Shown one piece after another: positions 8,517 to 17,847 of a stretch of 64,000 nt of DNA. Made by a program: the position numbers and the translations under genes. How positions within the stretch are numbered: position 1 is the stretch's first letter; each line of letters starts with the position of its first letter. The DNA lies in contig NZ_JBQKUO010000002.1 in the NCBI RefSeq assembly GCF_052156635.1, positions 496,001 through 560,000 on the forward strand. Direction: 5' to 3'. The notes beneath the pieces were generated by a model. It ran no database searches. It saw only the letters and a list, made by a program, of their open reading frames with translations, and had not been told where the DNA came from. The DNA is from Nitrospina sp052156635 (lineage in GTDB: Bacteria; Nitrospinota; Nitrospinia; Nitrospinales; Nitrospinaceae).

Positions 8517-9596
8517 TTACCCTTTGCTGCGGAGGATGGATTTGATCTGCGTGACGAATTCGGCGTTTTCATCATGAGTGCCGACTGTGACGCGCAGACA
8601 GTTCCGCAGGCGCGGGTGGCTGTTGAGATCCCGCACCAGTATACCTTTTTCCACCAGCTGATTGAACACCTCTTCGGAGCTACGATGAACGCGGAACAAT
8701 ATGAAATTGGCGTCAGACGGAAATATTTGAAGTTGCGGGAGGTTTGACAGGGCTTTGAGCAACCAGTCCCGTTGTTCCAGAATCTGGTCGATCTGCTGTT
8801 TCACGGGTCCGAAGCGGTCCAGCAAAACCGCCGCCAGTTCCTGGGATACCGTGTTGGAGTTGTAGGGGAGGCGGATTTTGTCCACCTGCTCGATGATGGT
8901 TGGGTGCGCCACGGCGTAACCGACGCGCAGGCCCGCAAGCCCAATTTTTGAAAGACTGCGCAGGATCACCAGATTGTTATGCGTCCCCAACTGGTCGAGG
9001 AAGGTATCGCGCGCAAAGTCGTAGTAGGCCTCATCCAGTACGGTGATGCCCTTGAAGTTTTCCAGTACTGTCTGGATGGCGTCACGATTGAAACAGTTGC
9101 CGGTCGGGTTGTTGGGGTAGCTGAAAAACACAATGCGTGCCTGTGTCTTTTCCAGCATGTCCAGAAACGGTTCCGCCGCGAAATCCCAATTTTCATCGAG
9201 CGGAAAGCTTTCCGCCTTCACCCCCATGCCGCGCGCGATGATCGAGTACATGGCGAAGGTGGGATCGGGAAATACAACCACGTCACCGGGGTCGCAGAAT
9301 ACCTGGACCAGGATCTGGATCAATTCATCCGAGCCGTTGCCGATGGCCAACTGATTCGTGGAAACGGACAGGCGCTGGGAAAGCACGTCCTTCAATCGTT
9401 GGCTCGCCGGATCCGGGTAGCGGTTCAACTGAAACGTACGAAAAGTATCCTGGAAGAGGTCGAGGATTTCCGATGGCGGCGGGTACGAGTTTTCGTTTGC
9501 GTGAAGCTTGATGTCGCAGTCGAAATTTTCCACGTGGTACGCCTTGAGCGCCTTGATTTTATTTTTGACCAGCTGATCCAGGTTCACGTTAGCCAT
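8517..9596 (-). CDS. hisC: Histidinol-phosphate aminotransferase
   Basis: 359 aa PLP-dependent fold-type I enzyme of histidine biosynthesis that converts imidazole acetol phosphate to histidinol phosphate. Visible motifs: LHANENSYPPP at the N-terminus, GNGSDELIQI, YPNNPTGN, DEAYYDF and the PLP-lysine segment SLSKIGLAGLRVGY. Length is normal. It lies 6 nt after gmk and 41 nt before mltG. A HisN-like histidinol phosphatase gene is in the same window at 23697. Related aromatic-amino-acid aminotransferases share these motifs, so specificity is inferred. Confidence 0.88.
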   Translation of the reverse strand: MANVNLDQLVKNKIKALKAYHVENFDCDIKLHANENSYPPPSEILDLFQDTFRTFQLNRYPDPASQRLKDVLSQRLSVSTNQLAIGNGSDELIQILVQVFCDPGDVVVFPDPTFAMYSIIARGMGVKAESFPLDENWDFAAEPFLDMLEKTQARIVFFSYPNNPTGNCFNRDAIQTVLENFKGITVLDEAYYDFARDTFLDQLGTHNNLVILRSLSKIGLAGLRVGYAVAHPTIIEQVDKIRLPYNSNTVSQELAAVLLDRFGPVKQQIDQILEQRDWLLKALSNLPQLQIFPSDANFILFRVHRSSEEVFNQLVEKGILVRDLNSHPRLRNCLRVTVGTHDENAEFVTQIKSILRSKG

Positions 9597-9602
9597 GTTG
9601 CC

Positions 9603-10238
9603 TCAGTCCGATTTCAGGATGTCGCCGATCACCGGACAGTCGGTGGAGAAGCGCGAACCGCGGTGTTTTTCGGCGCGAAAAATACACAATAGCGTTTCCA
9701 CCGTCTCTTCGACGTTGTGATTTGCGACGATGTAATCGTACAGCCGGTATTGACCCATTTCAATTTTTCCTGCGGTGAGGCGTTCGATGATTTTTTCTTC
9801 GGACTCGGTGCCCCGTTGCCGCAGGCGACGCTCCAGCTCTCTCAAGGAGGGAGGCAGGATGAAGATAAACACGGCGTCCAGGTTGAGTTTGCGAATGGAA
9901 GCCGCCCCCTGTGGGTCGAGTTCCAGAATCAAGTCCTCACCACGGTCCCGGTGGGCTATCAGCGTGCTGTGTGCGGTGCCGTAAAAATGGTTATGAACCC
10001 ACGCCGATTCCAGAAACTCGCCTTCTTTCTGCATGGCCTCAAACCGTTCGCCGTTGATGAAATGGTAGTCGATGCCGTCGCGTTCGTTCTGCCGGGGAGG
10101 GCGTGTGGTGTGCGACACGGAGAACTTGATTTCCGGGCGAACTTCCCGCAGGCGATTGCATATTGTGGTTTTGCCTGTGCCCGAAGGGGCGGACAGGACA
10201 ATGAGCAGGCTCTTGTTCTGGGATGGAGTGTCGGTCAT
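9603..10238 (-). CDS. gmk: Guanylate kinase
   Basis: Phosphorylates GMP to GDP with ATP. The P-loop SAPSGTGKTT is followed by the GMP-binding stretch VSHTTRPPRQNERDGIDYHF, then RRLRQRGTESEEKIIERL, all diagnostic. From the ATG at 10238 the protein is 211 aa, the usual family size. A GTG at 10271 in the same frame overlaps the yicC stop (GTGA) and would add 11 residues; neither start has a strong Shine-Dalgarno sequence. The yicC-gmk pairing is common in bacteria; the frequently following rpoZ is absent and hisC follows instead. Confidence 0.92.
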   Translation of the reverse strand: MTDTPSQNKSLLIVLSAPSGTGKTTICNRLREVRPEIKFSVSHTTRPPRQNERDGIDYHFINGERFEAMQKEGEFLESAWVHNHFYGTAHSTLIAHRDRGEDLILELDPQGAASIRKLNLDAVFIFILPPSLRELERRLRQRGTESEEKIIERLTAGKIEMGQYRLYDYIVANHNVEETVETLLCIFRAEKHRGSRFSTDCPVIGDILKSD

Positions 10239-10267
10239 GGAATCGGTCAGGTCGAATGACGGCAAAA

Positions 10268-11152
10268 TCACTCGATATTCTGCAACTGTTCGCGGATTTT
10301 TTCCAGAACGCTTTTTATTTCTATCACCGCCTGGGAGGTTGGGTAGTCTGCGGACTTGGACCCGATGGTATTGGTCTCGCGATTGATTTCCTGGGTGATG
10401 AATTCCAGTTTGCGTCCGGCGGGTTCCTTGGAGCCGAGGAGTTCCTTGAACTGTCCAAGGTGGCTGTTGAGCCGGCTGATTTCTTCTGAGATGTCGCTGC
10501 GGTCGGCCATGATGGCGACTTCCTGCGCGAGCCGGGTTTCATCCAGGTCCGGGCCGCTGGTGGTCAGGGCCCGAAGCTTATCCTTCAGCCGTTCCCGGTA
10601 GGCCTCCAGCACCATCGGCTGCCGTTCCTTGATGGTCTCGAGGTGTTCGCCGATCTGGCGGATGTGCTGGTCAAGGTCGGCTTCCAGGTTGGCTCCTTCC
10701 TCGGTGCGCATCTGAATGAGGGCGGTGAGCGCGTCCTCGACGGTTTCCATCACCATCGATTCCTGCGCCGGGTCCAGTTCCAACGGCTCCGCCACCAGGA
10801 TATCCCGAACGTTGAGCAGGGCTTCGAGGGGAAGGTCCCCGCTGAGCCCGAACTGTTTTTTCAGCTCCCCGGCCGCGTCCACGTATTGCGAGGCCAGCTC
10901 GATATTGGGCTTGAGTCTCGTGTCGGTGGATTTGCCTTCGGTCAATTCCAGGGACACGAACACGTCGAAGGAGCCTCGCGCACACCGGGCCTTGATGCAT
11001 TTTTTAAGGGGTAGCTCGAGGGCGTTCAGGTGCTTGGGCAGGCGGGTGTTGGCTTCGATAAAGCGGTTGTTGACTGAGCGGATTTCAACTTTGCACGAAA
11101 ACATTCCACTCTGTTTTTCTGACCGGCCGAAGCCGGTCATACTTTTCAACAT
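10268..11152 (-). CDS. YicC family endoribonuclease-like protein
   Basis: 294 aa. It begins MLKSMTGFGRSE, the signature N-terminus of the YicC family, and ends with LEFITQEINRETNTIGSKSA followed by IEIKSVLEKIREQLQNIE, the conserved C-terminal helix. The frame is open further upstream, but the family start and GGAAGG 10 nt before the ATG at 11152 fix the start. E. coli YicC is reported to influence small-RNA decay. It lies 19 nt after nirA and is followed by gmk, a widespread arrangement. Confidence 0.9.
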   Translation of the reverse strand: MLKSMTGFGRSEKQSGMFSCKVEIRSVNNRFIEANTRLPKHLNALELPLKKCIKARCARGSFDVFVSLELTEGKSTDTRLKPNIELASQYVDAAGELKKQFGLSGDLPLEALLNVRDILVAEPLELDPAQESMVMETVEDALTALIQMRTEEGANLEADLDQHIRQIGEHLETIKERQPMVLEAYRERLKDKLRALTTSGPDLDETRLAQEVAIMADRSDISEEISRLNSHLGQFKELLGSKEPAGRKLEFITQEINRETNTIGSKSADYPTSQAVIEIKSVLEKIREQLQNIE

Positions 11153-11171
11153 TCGACGGGCAACCTTCCGG

Positions 11172-13571
11172 TTAGACTTTTTCGAAAACGATGATGTGGT
11201 GTCCGTTGTCACGAACGTGCGACACCAGTTTATGCCCGTCGTTCTGGACACTGCGGGGAACGTTTTCTGCCGGTTCGCCGTCGTCCAGAACCACTTCCAG
11301 CTTCTGGCCCGGGGACAGGCTTTCCAGCTTGAGCTTGGTTTTCACATAATCCTGCGGGCTCTTGACCCCTTTGAGGTCGATCTGTGCGTGGACGGCATCC
11401 GCGGTGGCGGTGCCACCGTTGCCTGATGTGGATGCTTTTGCCTGTTCCGCAATTTCATCGGTGACGCGGATGCGCAGGGATTTCTCCGACTGCATCTTGT
11501 CATAGGCCTTGCGGCATTCGCCGATGAGCGTTTTCGATTCATCGATCAGGCTCTGTGCGAATTCCGGTTCGGCGGTCTCCGGATCTTTCTGAAACCGTTC
11601 GGCCACGCCGGCATGGGTCTCGGAGACAATGCCGGTTTCCACGATCAGCGATTCGAATTTTTTCATGGTCTCCAGGTTGTCCTCGAAGTCCATGCCCTCG
11701 GTCACCAGCAGGGCTTTCGCCGCCAGGGCCAGCGAACGGTTGGCCTGCCGCACGGAGTCGGCGATCAGTTGTTTCTCGAATGCGCGGGTGCTCTGGAAGA
11801 GGGCCCGCTCCGCCTCGGACAACTGGTCGGTGATCATGTCGGAGACGCCGCCGGCACACTCTCCCTGACCCCGGTCGTCCAGCGTGAATTTGTCGGAGGA
11901 GTGATAATCGACGTACGATTGCGGCGACTCGGTGATGGACGGCAGGTCCTTGAGATCGGACAACAGGTCGGCGAAGTAATTTTTGCCGACCCGGTCGTAA
12001 AATTCGGGAAAGGTCTCGCCTTCCCGCCGGTCTTGTTTGTAAGCATCCACGGTGCGCCGGGTTGCCAGGGGAACATTTTTGGCCGGGATCTTGATCACGT
12101 GTTCGCCGAATTTCGCTTCCGTCTCCGAAATGCGGCCACCCAGCATCATTTCATAATGCGGGGCGAGCACGCCGTTGACCTTTTTCGCACTGCCGGAAAA
12201 CCCGATGTCCGCAATGTGATGCTGGCCGCAGGAGTTGGGACAGCCGCTGGCCTTGATCGACAGGGAATCCAAGTCGGTGGAGCCGGTGTACAGGTTCTCG
12301 ATGTCATCGGTGAGCTGATTGATCAGTCCCCGTGAATGCGTGATGCCGAGGTTGCAGGTCTCGGAACCCGGGCAACAGGTCATGTCCTTCAATTCTTCGG
12401 TGCCCGCCTTGTGCTGGCCGATCTTCTTGAGCTCACCGAAGATATTGCCGAAGGCTTCCTTCTTCACCCAGGGGATCATGATGTTCTGGTGCACAGTGTT
12501 CACCAGGCGGCCCCCGGCAAAGTCATCGGTCATTTTTGCGATGGCGCGGGCGTGGTCGCTGGTCAGGTCTCCCAGCTGCAACTTGATGTGGATGTTGTAA
12601 AACCCTTCCTGCCGTTGCGGGAAGGTGTTGCGCGCCACCCAGTTCTGAAATTCAGGGTCGCTGTCGAACTCGTTGGTCGGGGCGAAATCCGGTATATCCG
12701 GAATGGCCTCATCGGGCACGTCGATGGCCGGGAAGGTTTTGCCTTCGAGCTTGGCGAACTCTTCCTCGACCAGCTTTTTGGTTTTCTCGATGCCGTATTT
12801 GTCCAGAACGTACTTGAAACGCGCTTTGTTCCGATTCTGTTTGTTTCCGTGCTGGTCGAAAATGCGGATCACCGCCTCGCAGGCACGCAAAAGGTCTTCC
12901 GCCGGGACGAAGTCCGAAAAATGCTGGGCCAGGCGCGGAGAGGAACCCAGGCCGCCGCCGATGATCATACGGAACCCGCGGCGCCCGTCCTGGATGACGC
13001 CGTTCAAACCGATGTCATGAATGGGCGCGAGGCTGCATCCGTTGCACCCGCCAACGCTGATCTTGAATTTGCGCGGCAGATTCTGGGTGAGGGGGTGGCG
13101 GAGCAGATACCGGGAGACGGCGCGGGCATAGGGCACCACGTCGAAGGTTTCTTCCTTGCAGGTACCGGCCTTGTGGCAGGCGGTGACATTGCGTACAGTG
13201 TTGCCGCAGGCTTCGCGGGTGGTGATGCCGTGTGCGGCCAGATCCTGCAGTCCCTGCGGCACGTCTTCCAGGGCCACAAAATGGAATTGAATGTCCTGCC
13301 GGGTGGTCACGTGCAGGATTTTATTTGAATAGGTATCCGCGAAATCGGCCAGGCCGCGCAACTGGTCGGTGGTGTACCGGCCCAGAGGGAGCTTGGTGCG
13401 CACCATCTGCACGTGGCCGGGTTGACGCTGGCCGTAAATACCGTGTTGCAGGCGGAAGCGTTTGAAATCTTCTTCTCCCACGTCGCCCCGTTCGAGGCGC
13501 TCCACTTCCGCAGCGAAATCTTCCAGTTCCTGCACGATTTCGGGGGGGAGATTCAATGATTTTAAGTCCAT
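11172..13571 (-). CDS. nirA: Siroheme nitrite/sulfite reductase with C-terminal TusA-like domain
   Basis: 799 aa, much longer than the usual 500-600. Residues ~1-530 carry the two ferredoxin-like halves and siroheme domains, with 4Fe-4S/siroheme ligands C400-x5-C406 and C444-x3-C448 in CPGSETCNLGI and GCPNSCGQHH. Residues ~570-715 form a helical domain I cannot name. Residues ~728-799 look like TusA/SirA (IDLKGVKSPQDYVKTKLKLE, VLDDGEPAENVPRS), but the sulfur-carrying Cys is Ser738. It probably reduces nitrite to ammonium with ferredoxin for assimilation; sulfite as substrate cannot be excluded. First gene of the nirA-yicC-gmk-hisC-mltG run. The 279 bp upstream is AT-rich with a small CCCTG/CAGGG inverted repeat near 13732-13747. 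Confidence 0.85.
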   Translation of the reverse strand: MDLKSLNLPPEIVQELEDFAAEVERLERGDVGEEDFKRFRLQHGIYGQRQPGHVQMVRTKLPLGRYTTDQLRGLADFADTYSNKILHVTTRQDIQFHFVALEDVPQGLQDLAAHGITTREACGNTVRNVTACHKAGTCKEETFDVVPYARAVSRYLLRHPLTQNLPRKFKISVGGCNGCSLAPIHDIGLNGVIQDGRRGFRMIIGGGLGSSPRLAQHFSDFVPAEDLLRACEAVIRIFDQHGNKQNRNKARFKYVLDKYGIEKTKKLVEEEFAKLEGKTFPAIDVPDEAIPDIPDFAPTNEFDSDPEFQNWVARNTFPQRQEGFYNIHIKLQLGDLTSDHARAIAKMTDDFAGGRLVNTVHQNIMIPWVKKEAFGNIFGELKKIGQHKAGTEELKDMTCCPGSETCNLGITHSRGLINQLTDDIENLYTGSTDLDSLSIKASGCPNSCGQHHIADIGFSGSAKKVNGVLAPHYEMMLGGRISETEAKFGEHVIKIPAKNVPLATRRTVDAYKQDRREGETFPEFYDRVGKNYFADLLSDLKDLPSITESPQSYVDYHSSDKFTLDDRGQGECAGGVSDMITDQLSEAERALFQSTRAFEKQLIADSVRQANRSLALAAKALLVTEGMDFEDNLETMKKFESLIVETGIVSETHAGVAERFQKDPETAEPEFAQSLIDESKTLIGECRKAYDKMQSEKSLRIRVTDEIAEQAKASTSGNGGTATADAVHAQIDLKGVKSPQDYVKTKLKLESLSPGQKLEVVLDDGEPAENVPRSVQNDGHKLVSHVRDNGHHIIVFEKV

Positions 13572-13850
13572 AGCGATAATCCAAAACTAAAGATGCACTG
13601 CTTTATGCGTTCGCCCGGGGGCGGGGCGGATGCGTCAAATGATGGGGGGCGGTTCAGCCTGAAATCACTGATTCCATAGTGTCTCCTGCTTATTTTATGC
13701 CGCCATTATGGATGCCATCATATAATAATTTGCCCTGAAAAAACAGGGGAATCGGTCAATAATACTGTTATTTTGATGTTAGAAGTCGCAAATGCGTTTC
13801 CAACACTTTCAATATTTGACATAATTTTTTAGAATCAAAAACTTACCCCG

Positions 13851-14684
13851 ATGTGGGAATCCACTACGGAAGCTTTCTCCCTCTGCATCGAAGGTATTGA
13901 TAGAAGGGGCCTTGATAAAGCCATGATGGATGTGGGTTGGACGTTTCTGGATATCGCCCATTTTTGGATATGGGCCAATTTTCTGGTGTACCTGTGCGTC
14001 TTCGCGGTGGCGCTGTACATCAATTACAACTTCAACACCATTATGGTCGGGGTGATTTACCTCCTGCCTTTGATCCCCTTCGGTCTGGAAGCCGCCAACG
14101 CGCCGCGTTTTCTCATGGTGTCGTTCCAGAACCTGGTGTTCGGGGTCATCGAGGTCGTGATCTTCGTCATCACCGTCAAGCCGCGGGACGCCACCTTCGA
14201 CCGCGAACACATCAAGCAGTTGATCGGCCACGTCCTGCCCATCGCGGTGGCGCTGATCGGGTTGTCGTTCGTCGCCCGCATGAGCAGCGTTCCCATGTCC
14301 GGGGCGGAACTCGCCCTCATCACGACGGTGTTTCTCGCGGGATCGGTCATGCGGGTGCTGGCGGTGTACCAGCTGGGAGCGACGGCGTTCAAATTCGACA
14401 TCGTGTTCCGAGACGACCAGCAGCTGAAAACCACCCATCTGTACCGGTTTATACGCCATCCCTCCTACACGGCGATGATGATCGTGATCCTTGCCTACGC
14501 GCTCAATACCCACCACCTGCTGGCGGGGGTTCTTGGAATGGCGGCGGCGGCGTTCGGGTTTCAGTACCGCATTCATTACGAGGAGAAAGGGTTGCAGGAG
14601 AAGTTCGGGGAGGATTACCTGCGTTATCGAAGCCGCACCGGCATGTGGTTGCCGCGGTTGGGCGCGGTGAGGGAAAGCAAATGA
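13851..14684 (+). CDS. Integral membrane ICMT/PEMT-like methyltransferase
   Basis: 277 aa with about six to seven hydrophobic segments. The C-terminal third has the isoprenylcysteine carboxyl methyltransferase-like signature: LYRFIRHPSYTAMMI, then RIHYEEKGLQEKFGEDYLRY, whose His/Pro and Glu residues bind S-adenosylmethionine in that family. The N-terminal half is membrane-spanning with no motif I recognise. The first ATG (13851) has no clear Shine-Dalgarno sequence; the ATG at 13923 is an alternative. It is divergent from nirA and convergent with the next small membrane-protein gene. The substrate, probably a lipid or thiol compound, is unknown. Confidence 0.7.
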   Translation: MWESTTEAFSLCIEGIDRRGLDKAMMDVGWTFLDIAHFWIWANFLVYLCVFAVALYINYNFNTIMVGVIYLLPLIPFGLEAANAPRFLMVSFQNLVFGVIEVVIFVITVKPRDATFDREHIKQLIGHVLPIAVALIGLSFVARMSSVPMSGAELALITTVFLAGSVMRVLAVYQLGATAFKFDIVFRDDQQLKTTHLYRFIRHPSYTAMMIVILAYALNTHHLLAGVLGMAAAAFGFQYRIHYEEKGLQEKFGEDYLRYRSRTGMWLPRLGAVRESK

Positions 14685-14692
14685 CCCCGGAC

Positions 14693-15133
14693 TCATTCCT
14701 GCGGAAACCAGGTTTTCCAGTAAGGTTGTGTGGTGCCGCCGGTTTCAACAGGATTCTGGAACCACAGGGCGAGGCCGAAGACGGCGCAGATATACAGGTA
14801 ACTGGCGGTGTAGAACAGCGGTTTACTGGCGCTTTTGCCTTTGAAGCGGGTGACTCCCGGCTGGGCGGCGTTCCGGACGCGGTAAAAATTGGAGATGGCC
14901 ATCAGCACAAACAGGATGGTGGGATGGTAATCGAACATGGCCATGAGGAATGCCGAAATGGGGGCGAGGCCGGCCATTACCGGCAGTTTCACCGGGTGGT
15001 TGCCGGTGAGGTCGTCGAACGTGTTGAGCGCGGCCATGTAACACACCAGGTAAAACAGGCCGGTGAGACCGAGCCAGATGAAAAAGGCCAGGATGGTGGT
15101 GCCGCCGGTGATGTCTTCAATTCCCAGAACCAT
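14693..15133 (-). CDS. Small integral membrane protein, unknown function
   Basis: 146 aa with about four hydrophobic helices (ILAFFIWLGLTGLFYLVCYM, then two near residues 48-80 and one near 108-125) and short polar loops. There are no cysteine clusters or charged in-membrane motifs that would suggest a transporter or enzyme. It lies between a plus-strand methyltransferase gene ending 8 nt away and yraN, so it is a single-gene unit. I do not recognise the family. Confidence 0.6.
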   Translation of the reverse strand: MVLGIEDITGGTTILAFFIWLGLTGLFYLVCYMAALNTFDDLTGNHPVKLPVMAGLAPISAFLMAMFDYHPTILFVLMAISNFYRVRNAAQPGVTRFKGKSASKPLFYTASYLYICAVFGLALWFQNPVETGGTTQPYWKTWFPQE

Positions 15134-15183
15134 GGCGGAAGAATAGCAGGAGTCCTGGAAACGGGCAATCGGGAGAAGAATGG

Positions 15184-15555
15184 ATGACCGAGGAAAGGCG
15201 GGAATTCGGCCGGGAAGGGGAGGCGGCGGCGGTGCGTCACCTTAAAAAACAGGGCTACCGCATACTCGAAACCAATTTCCGATCGAGTGCAGGCGAGATC
15301 GACATCATCGGCGAGCAGAACCGGTCGCTGGTGTTCATCGAGGTCAAAACCCGTGCCGGCCTGGAAAAGGGGCACCCCGCCGAGGCGCTGACTCCCCGTA
15401 AGCAAAGGAAGATCGGGCAGGTGGCCAACCAGTTTCTGGCACAATATAAAGCAGGGGACCGCCCCTGCCGGTTCGATGTCGTGGCCATCACCGGAGACCC
15501 TCAAAATCCAAAGGATTGGAAAATTGAGGTGATTAAAGATGCCTTTCGATTGTAG
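15184..15555 (+). CDS. yraN: YraN/UPF0102 family nuclease-fold protein
   Basis: 123 aa. The family core is clear: REFGREGEAAAVRHLKKQGY, then NFRSSAGEIDIIGEQ and VFIEVKTRAG, giving the E...D...ExK arrangement of a restriction-endonuclease-like fold, and RFDVVAI near the end. The biochemical role is not established; E. coli YraN is often placed near division or recombination genes. It begins 50 nt past a divergent gene and precedes the Nfu gene by 63 nt. Confidence 0.88.
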   Translation: MTEERREFGREGEAAAVRHLKKQGYRILETNFRSSAGEIDIIGEQNRSLVFIEVKTRAGLEKGHPAEALTPRKQRKIGQVANQFLAQYKAGDRPCRFDVVAITGDPQNPKDWKIEVIKDAFRL

Positions 15556-15618
15556 AATTGGCATTAAAGATGAGACTTTCAGGTCTTTAACCGATACCGA
15601 CAGCAAGGAGCTTATTGC

Positions 15619-16401
15619 GTGAATTCCATATTGAAGAAATTGTCGAACCTGTTCGGGCCCGGATCGCGGGAAAAGGAAGAAGCGGGTGCTCCTGCGACCA
15701 CTGCCACTGTTTCCTCCGAACCCCCTGCCTCTTCCGGTGAACCGCCGCTCCGTCGCCGGGTTATCCAGGCTCCGGTTATCATGGAGCAGGATGAGGCCAG
15801 CCGGAAATCCGACAAGGTGTTGATCAAGGCGGAACTTTCGGGCATGCGCGATTCGTTGAAACTGATGGTCAACCGACCCCTGTTCGACGGCTACTCTTGG
15901 CATTTTTCGTCATTTGAAAGCGCGGCCGGCTCGCGTCTCGCAGAGGCGGTGTTCAGCGTGGAAAAGGTAGAAACCCTGCTGGTGCAGGGGTCGACCGCCA
16001 CCGTCACGCGCACCGAAGCGGCGCACGTCGAGCAGTGGAAAGAATTCGCCGAACAACTTGGGGCCGCCATGCGCGAGGCCATCGAGTCCGGCGAGCCGCT
16101 CATCTCGGAGGAAATCAGAAAGTCGATCCCGCCGGAAGACACGGTTCGCAAGGACATCCAGAAAGTCATCGATGGCGAGGTCAATCCCGGTGTGGCGGCA
16201 CACGGAGGGTTGATCGTGCTGAAAAAAGTCGAGGGCAACACCGTGCACATCGTCATGGGTGGCGGATGCCAGGGATGCAGTGCGGCGGACCTGACGCTCA
16301 AGCAGGGCATTCACAATGCCTTCCGAACTGCAGTGCCTTATGTCGGTGCGATCCTGGACGAAACCGACCATGCCGCCGGCACCAACCCCTATTTCTCCTG
16401 A
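15619..16401 (+). CDS. Nfu-type iron-sulfur cluster scaffold/carrier protein
   Basis: 260 aa. Residues ~1-55 are a Pro/Ser/Ala-rich linker; residues ~80-165 match the Nfu N-terminal domain (LMVNRPLFDG, SRLAEAVFSVEKVETLLVQG); residues ~175-250 are the NifU C-terminal domain with the cluster-binding C-x2-C in GGGCQGCSAADLTLKQGI. It should bind a 4Fe-4S cluster and hand it to apo-enzymes, fitting a genome rich in Fe-S oxidoreductases such as Nuo and NirA. The start is GTG at 15619, supported by AAGGAG about 9 nt upstream. Confidence 0.88.
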   Translation: MNSILKKLSNLFGPGSREKEEAGAPATTATVSSEPPASSGEPPLRRRVIQAPVIMEQDEASRKSDKVLIKAELSGMRDSLKLMVNRPLFDGYSWHFSSFESAAGSRLAEAVFSVEKVETLLVQGSTATVTRTEAAHVEQWKEFAEQLGAAMREAIESGEPLISEEIRKSIPPEDTVRKDIQKVIDGEVNPGVAAHGGLIVLKKVEGNTVHIVMGGGCQGCSAADLTLKQGIHNAFRTAVPYVGAILDETDHAAGTNPYFS

Positions 16402-16409
16402 GGTGACGC

Positions 16410-16754
16410 ATGCCCAAACTCAATCGATTCCAAATCAAGATCGAAACGGGAGAAGTGGGAACGAAGCAGCCCGTTTATTTCACCATCAACAACCACAAGG
16501 TTCCTTTCGAGGAAGCCAAGGGGGATGTGGGGCCGGGACAGACTTTTGAAAGCGGGTTCGATGTCTCAAGTTTCGCGCACTCCATGACACTGGTCGGTCC
16601 GGAACAGGGAAAATGGGACATTCAGAAAATCAGGGTCGACTTCGACTGTGAGGGCACCCAGCCGTATTCGGTCACTTTCGGCCAGGTGGAACTGGATGAG
16701 GCGACGGAGGTCAACATCTGGCACGATCCGCCTCTACCCACTTGGGATGTGTGA
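16410..16754 (+). CDS. Conserved-looking hypothetical protein next to Nfu
   Basis: 114 aa soluble protein with no signal peptide or cysteine cluster. Sequence such as VYFTINNHKVPFEEAKGDVG and HSMTLVGPEQGKWDIQKI suggests a beta-rich fold. It starts 8 nt after the Nfu gene and is very likely co-transcribed and perhaps translationally linked, which suggests but does not prove a link to iron-sulfur metabolism. I do not recognise the family. Confidence 0.6.
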   Translation: MPKLNRFQIKIETGEVGTKQPVYFTINNHKVPFEEAKGDVGPGQTFESGFDVSSFAHSMTLVGPEQGKWDIQKIRVDFDCEGTQPYSVTFGQVELDEATEVNIWHDPPLPTWDV

Positions 16755-16770
16755 AAGCTTGAGGTGAGCG

Positions 16771-17730
16771 TCACTGCGTTTTGGAGGTGTCGCTCGTGAC
16801 TTCGGCGACGTTGTCCGAGGAGGGAAACACGCCCCCCCGAAATTCCCCGTGAAGGTCTCCCAGCAGGATGTAATTTTTGACCGTGGTCTCCAACGGGATG
16901 AGGTGCTTCGAGGTCCAGAAGATCAGTTCGCCGTCCTTGGTCTTGAAGACGTCTTTGGGAATTTTGATTTTTATCAGATATTCGTTTTTGGGTTTGAGGG
17001 CACTGTCGTTGCCGATCAGGCGTTTTTCATTTTCCGTGTGGATGTAGACCTGGATGGCCTTCATGCTTTTTTCGGGTATCGTGTTGATGAGGTATCCCTT
17101 GCCCTTTTCGACTTTTCCATACACCTGGTTGCGGAAATTGTAGAACGCCGCCAGAATGTCATCGAAAAAAATTTGAGGAGGGATGTCTTCCCGGCCCTGA
17201 TCCACCTGTTTTTTGTTCACATAATCCATCCAGAAGTGGTTGCGGTTTTGGTAATCAAGGATATGGTTGGTCTCTTCCACCCGTTGGCCAATGATGACCT
17301 GGCGGATGAAGCGGATGGTTCGAACCCGGTTGCCATCGTCGATGACCTCGAATTTTGAATTGTAATAGTGTTTGCGGTAGGAAGTGAAAAAACCGACAAA
17401 GCCCTTGGTCTCTGCAAGCAGGGTGGCGTGATAAAGGTTGTCTTCTTTGAAAAACTTGACCTCCACCGAAGCGGCTTTGCTGAACATGAGGAAGTCCACA
17501 TCCCATTTGAGGACCTCGCCGTTGAACCGGCGGATGTCGCCCTCGGGGCTGTAATGGTTGTATTCGCCTTCAGAGGTGATCACGTGGCGGATATTGCCGG
17601 AAGGGGCTGCAAGGACCGGCAGGTTGGCAGCGAACCATTCCACGGCGACCACCAGGCCCGTGCACGTCAGAAACAGGAACCCATTCAGAAACAGTATTTT
17701 CAGATGGGGACGGGAATGAAGGAAACTCAT
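16771..17730 (-). CDS. Exported DUF3108-like protein
   Basis: 319 aa. An N-terminal hydrophobic stretch (LFLNGFLFLTCTGLVVAVEW) acts as signal peptide or anchor. The body is beta-rich and resembles DUF3108, for example VLKWDVDFLMFSKAASVEVKF, the typical FDILAAFYNFRN-like segment here FFDDILAAFYNFRN, and a C-terminal stretch on conversion of energy to surface-like strands (FWTSKHLIPLETTV). Such proteins are periplasmic or outer-membrane and of unknown function. It converges with the hypothetical gene after Nfu and is divergent from clpS. Confidence 0.65.
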   Translation of the reverse strand: MSFLHSRPHLKILFLNGFLFLTCTGLVVAVEWFAANLPVLAAPSGNIRHVITSEGEYNHYSPEGDIRRFNGEVLKWDVDFLMFSKAASVEVKFFKEDNLYHATLLAETKGFVGFFTSYRKHYYNSKFEVIDDGNRVRTIRFIRQVIIGQRVEETNHILDYQNRNHFWMDYVNKKQVDQGREDIPPQIFFDDILAAFYNFRNQVYGKVEKGKGYLINTIPEKSMKAIQVYIHTENEKRLIGNDSALKPKNEYLIKIKIPKDVFKTKDGELIFWTSKHLIPLETTVKNYILLGDLHGEFRGGVFPSSDNVAEVTSDTSKTQ

Positions 17731-17795
17731 GGCAAGGACTTGAAATCAGAGCACAGTTGAATACAATATAGAAAAAATCTGTAGTCCGGGATATC

Positions 17796-17824
17796 TTAAA
17801 CTAAAATGCCTGTCGGCATATAAT
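17796..17824 (+). promoter_or_regulatory. Possible promoter for clpS
   Basis: A perfect -10 TATAAT (17819-17824) with a poor -35 TTAAAC (17796-17801) at 17-nt spacing. A short inverted repeat ATGCC-TGTC-GGCAT lies in the spacer and could bind a regulator. Confidence 0.35.
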
Positions 17825-17847
17825 TGTTTTTTCATAGATTTGTCACC

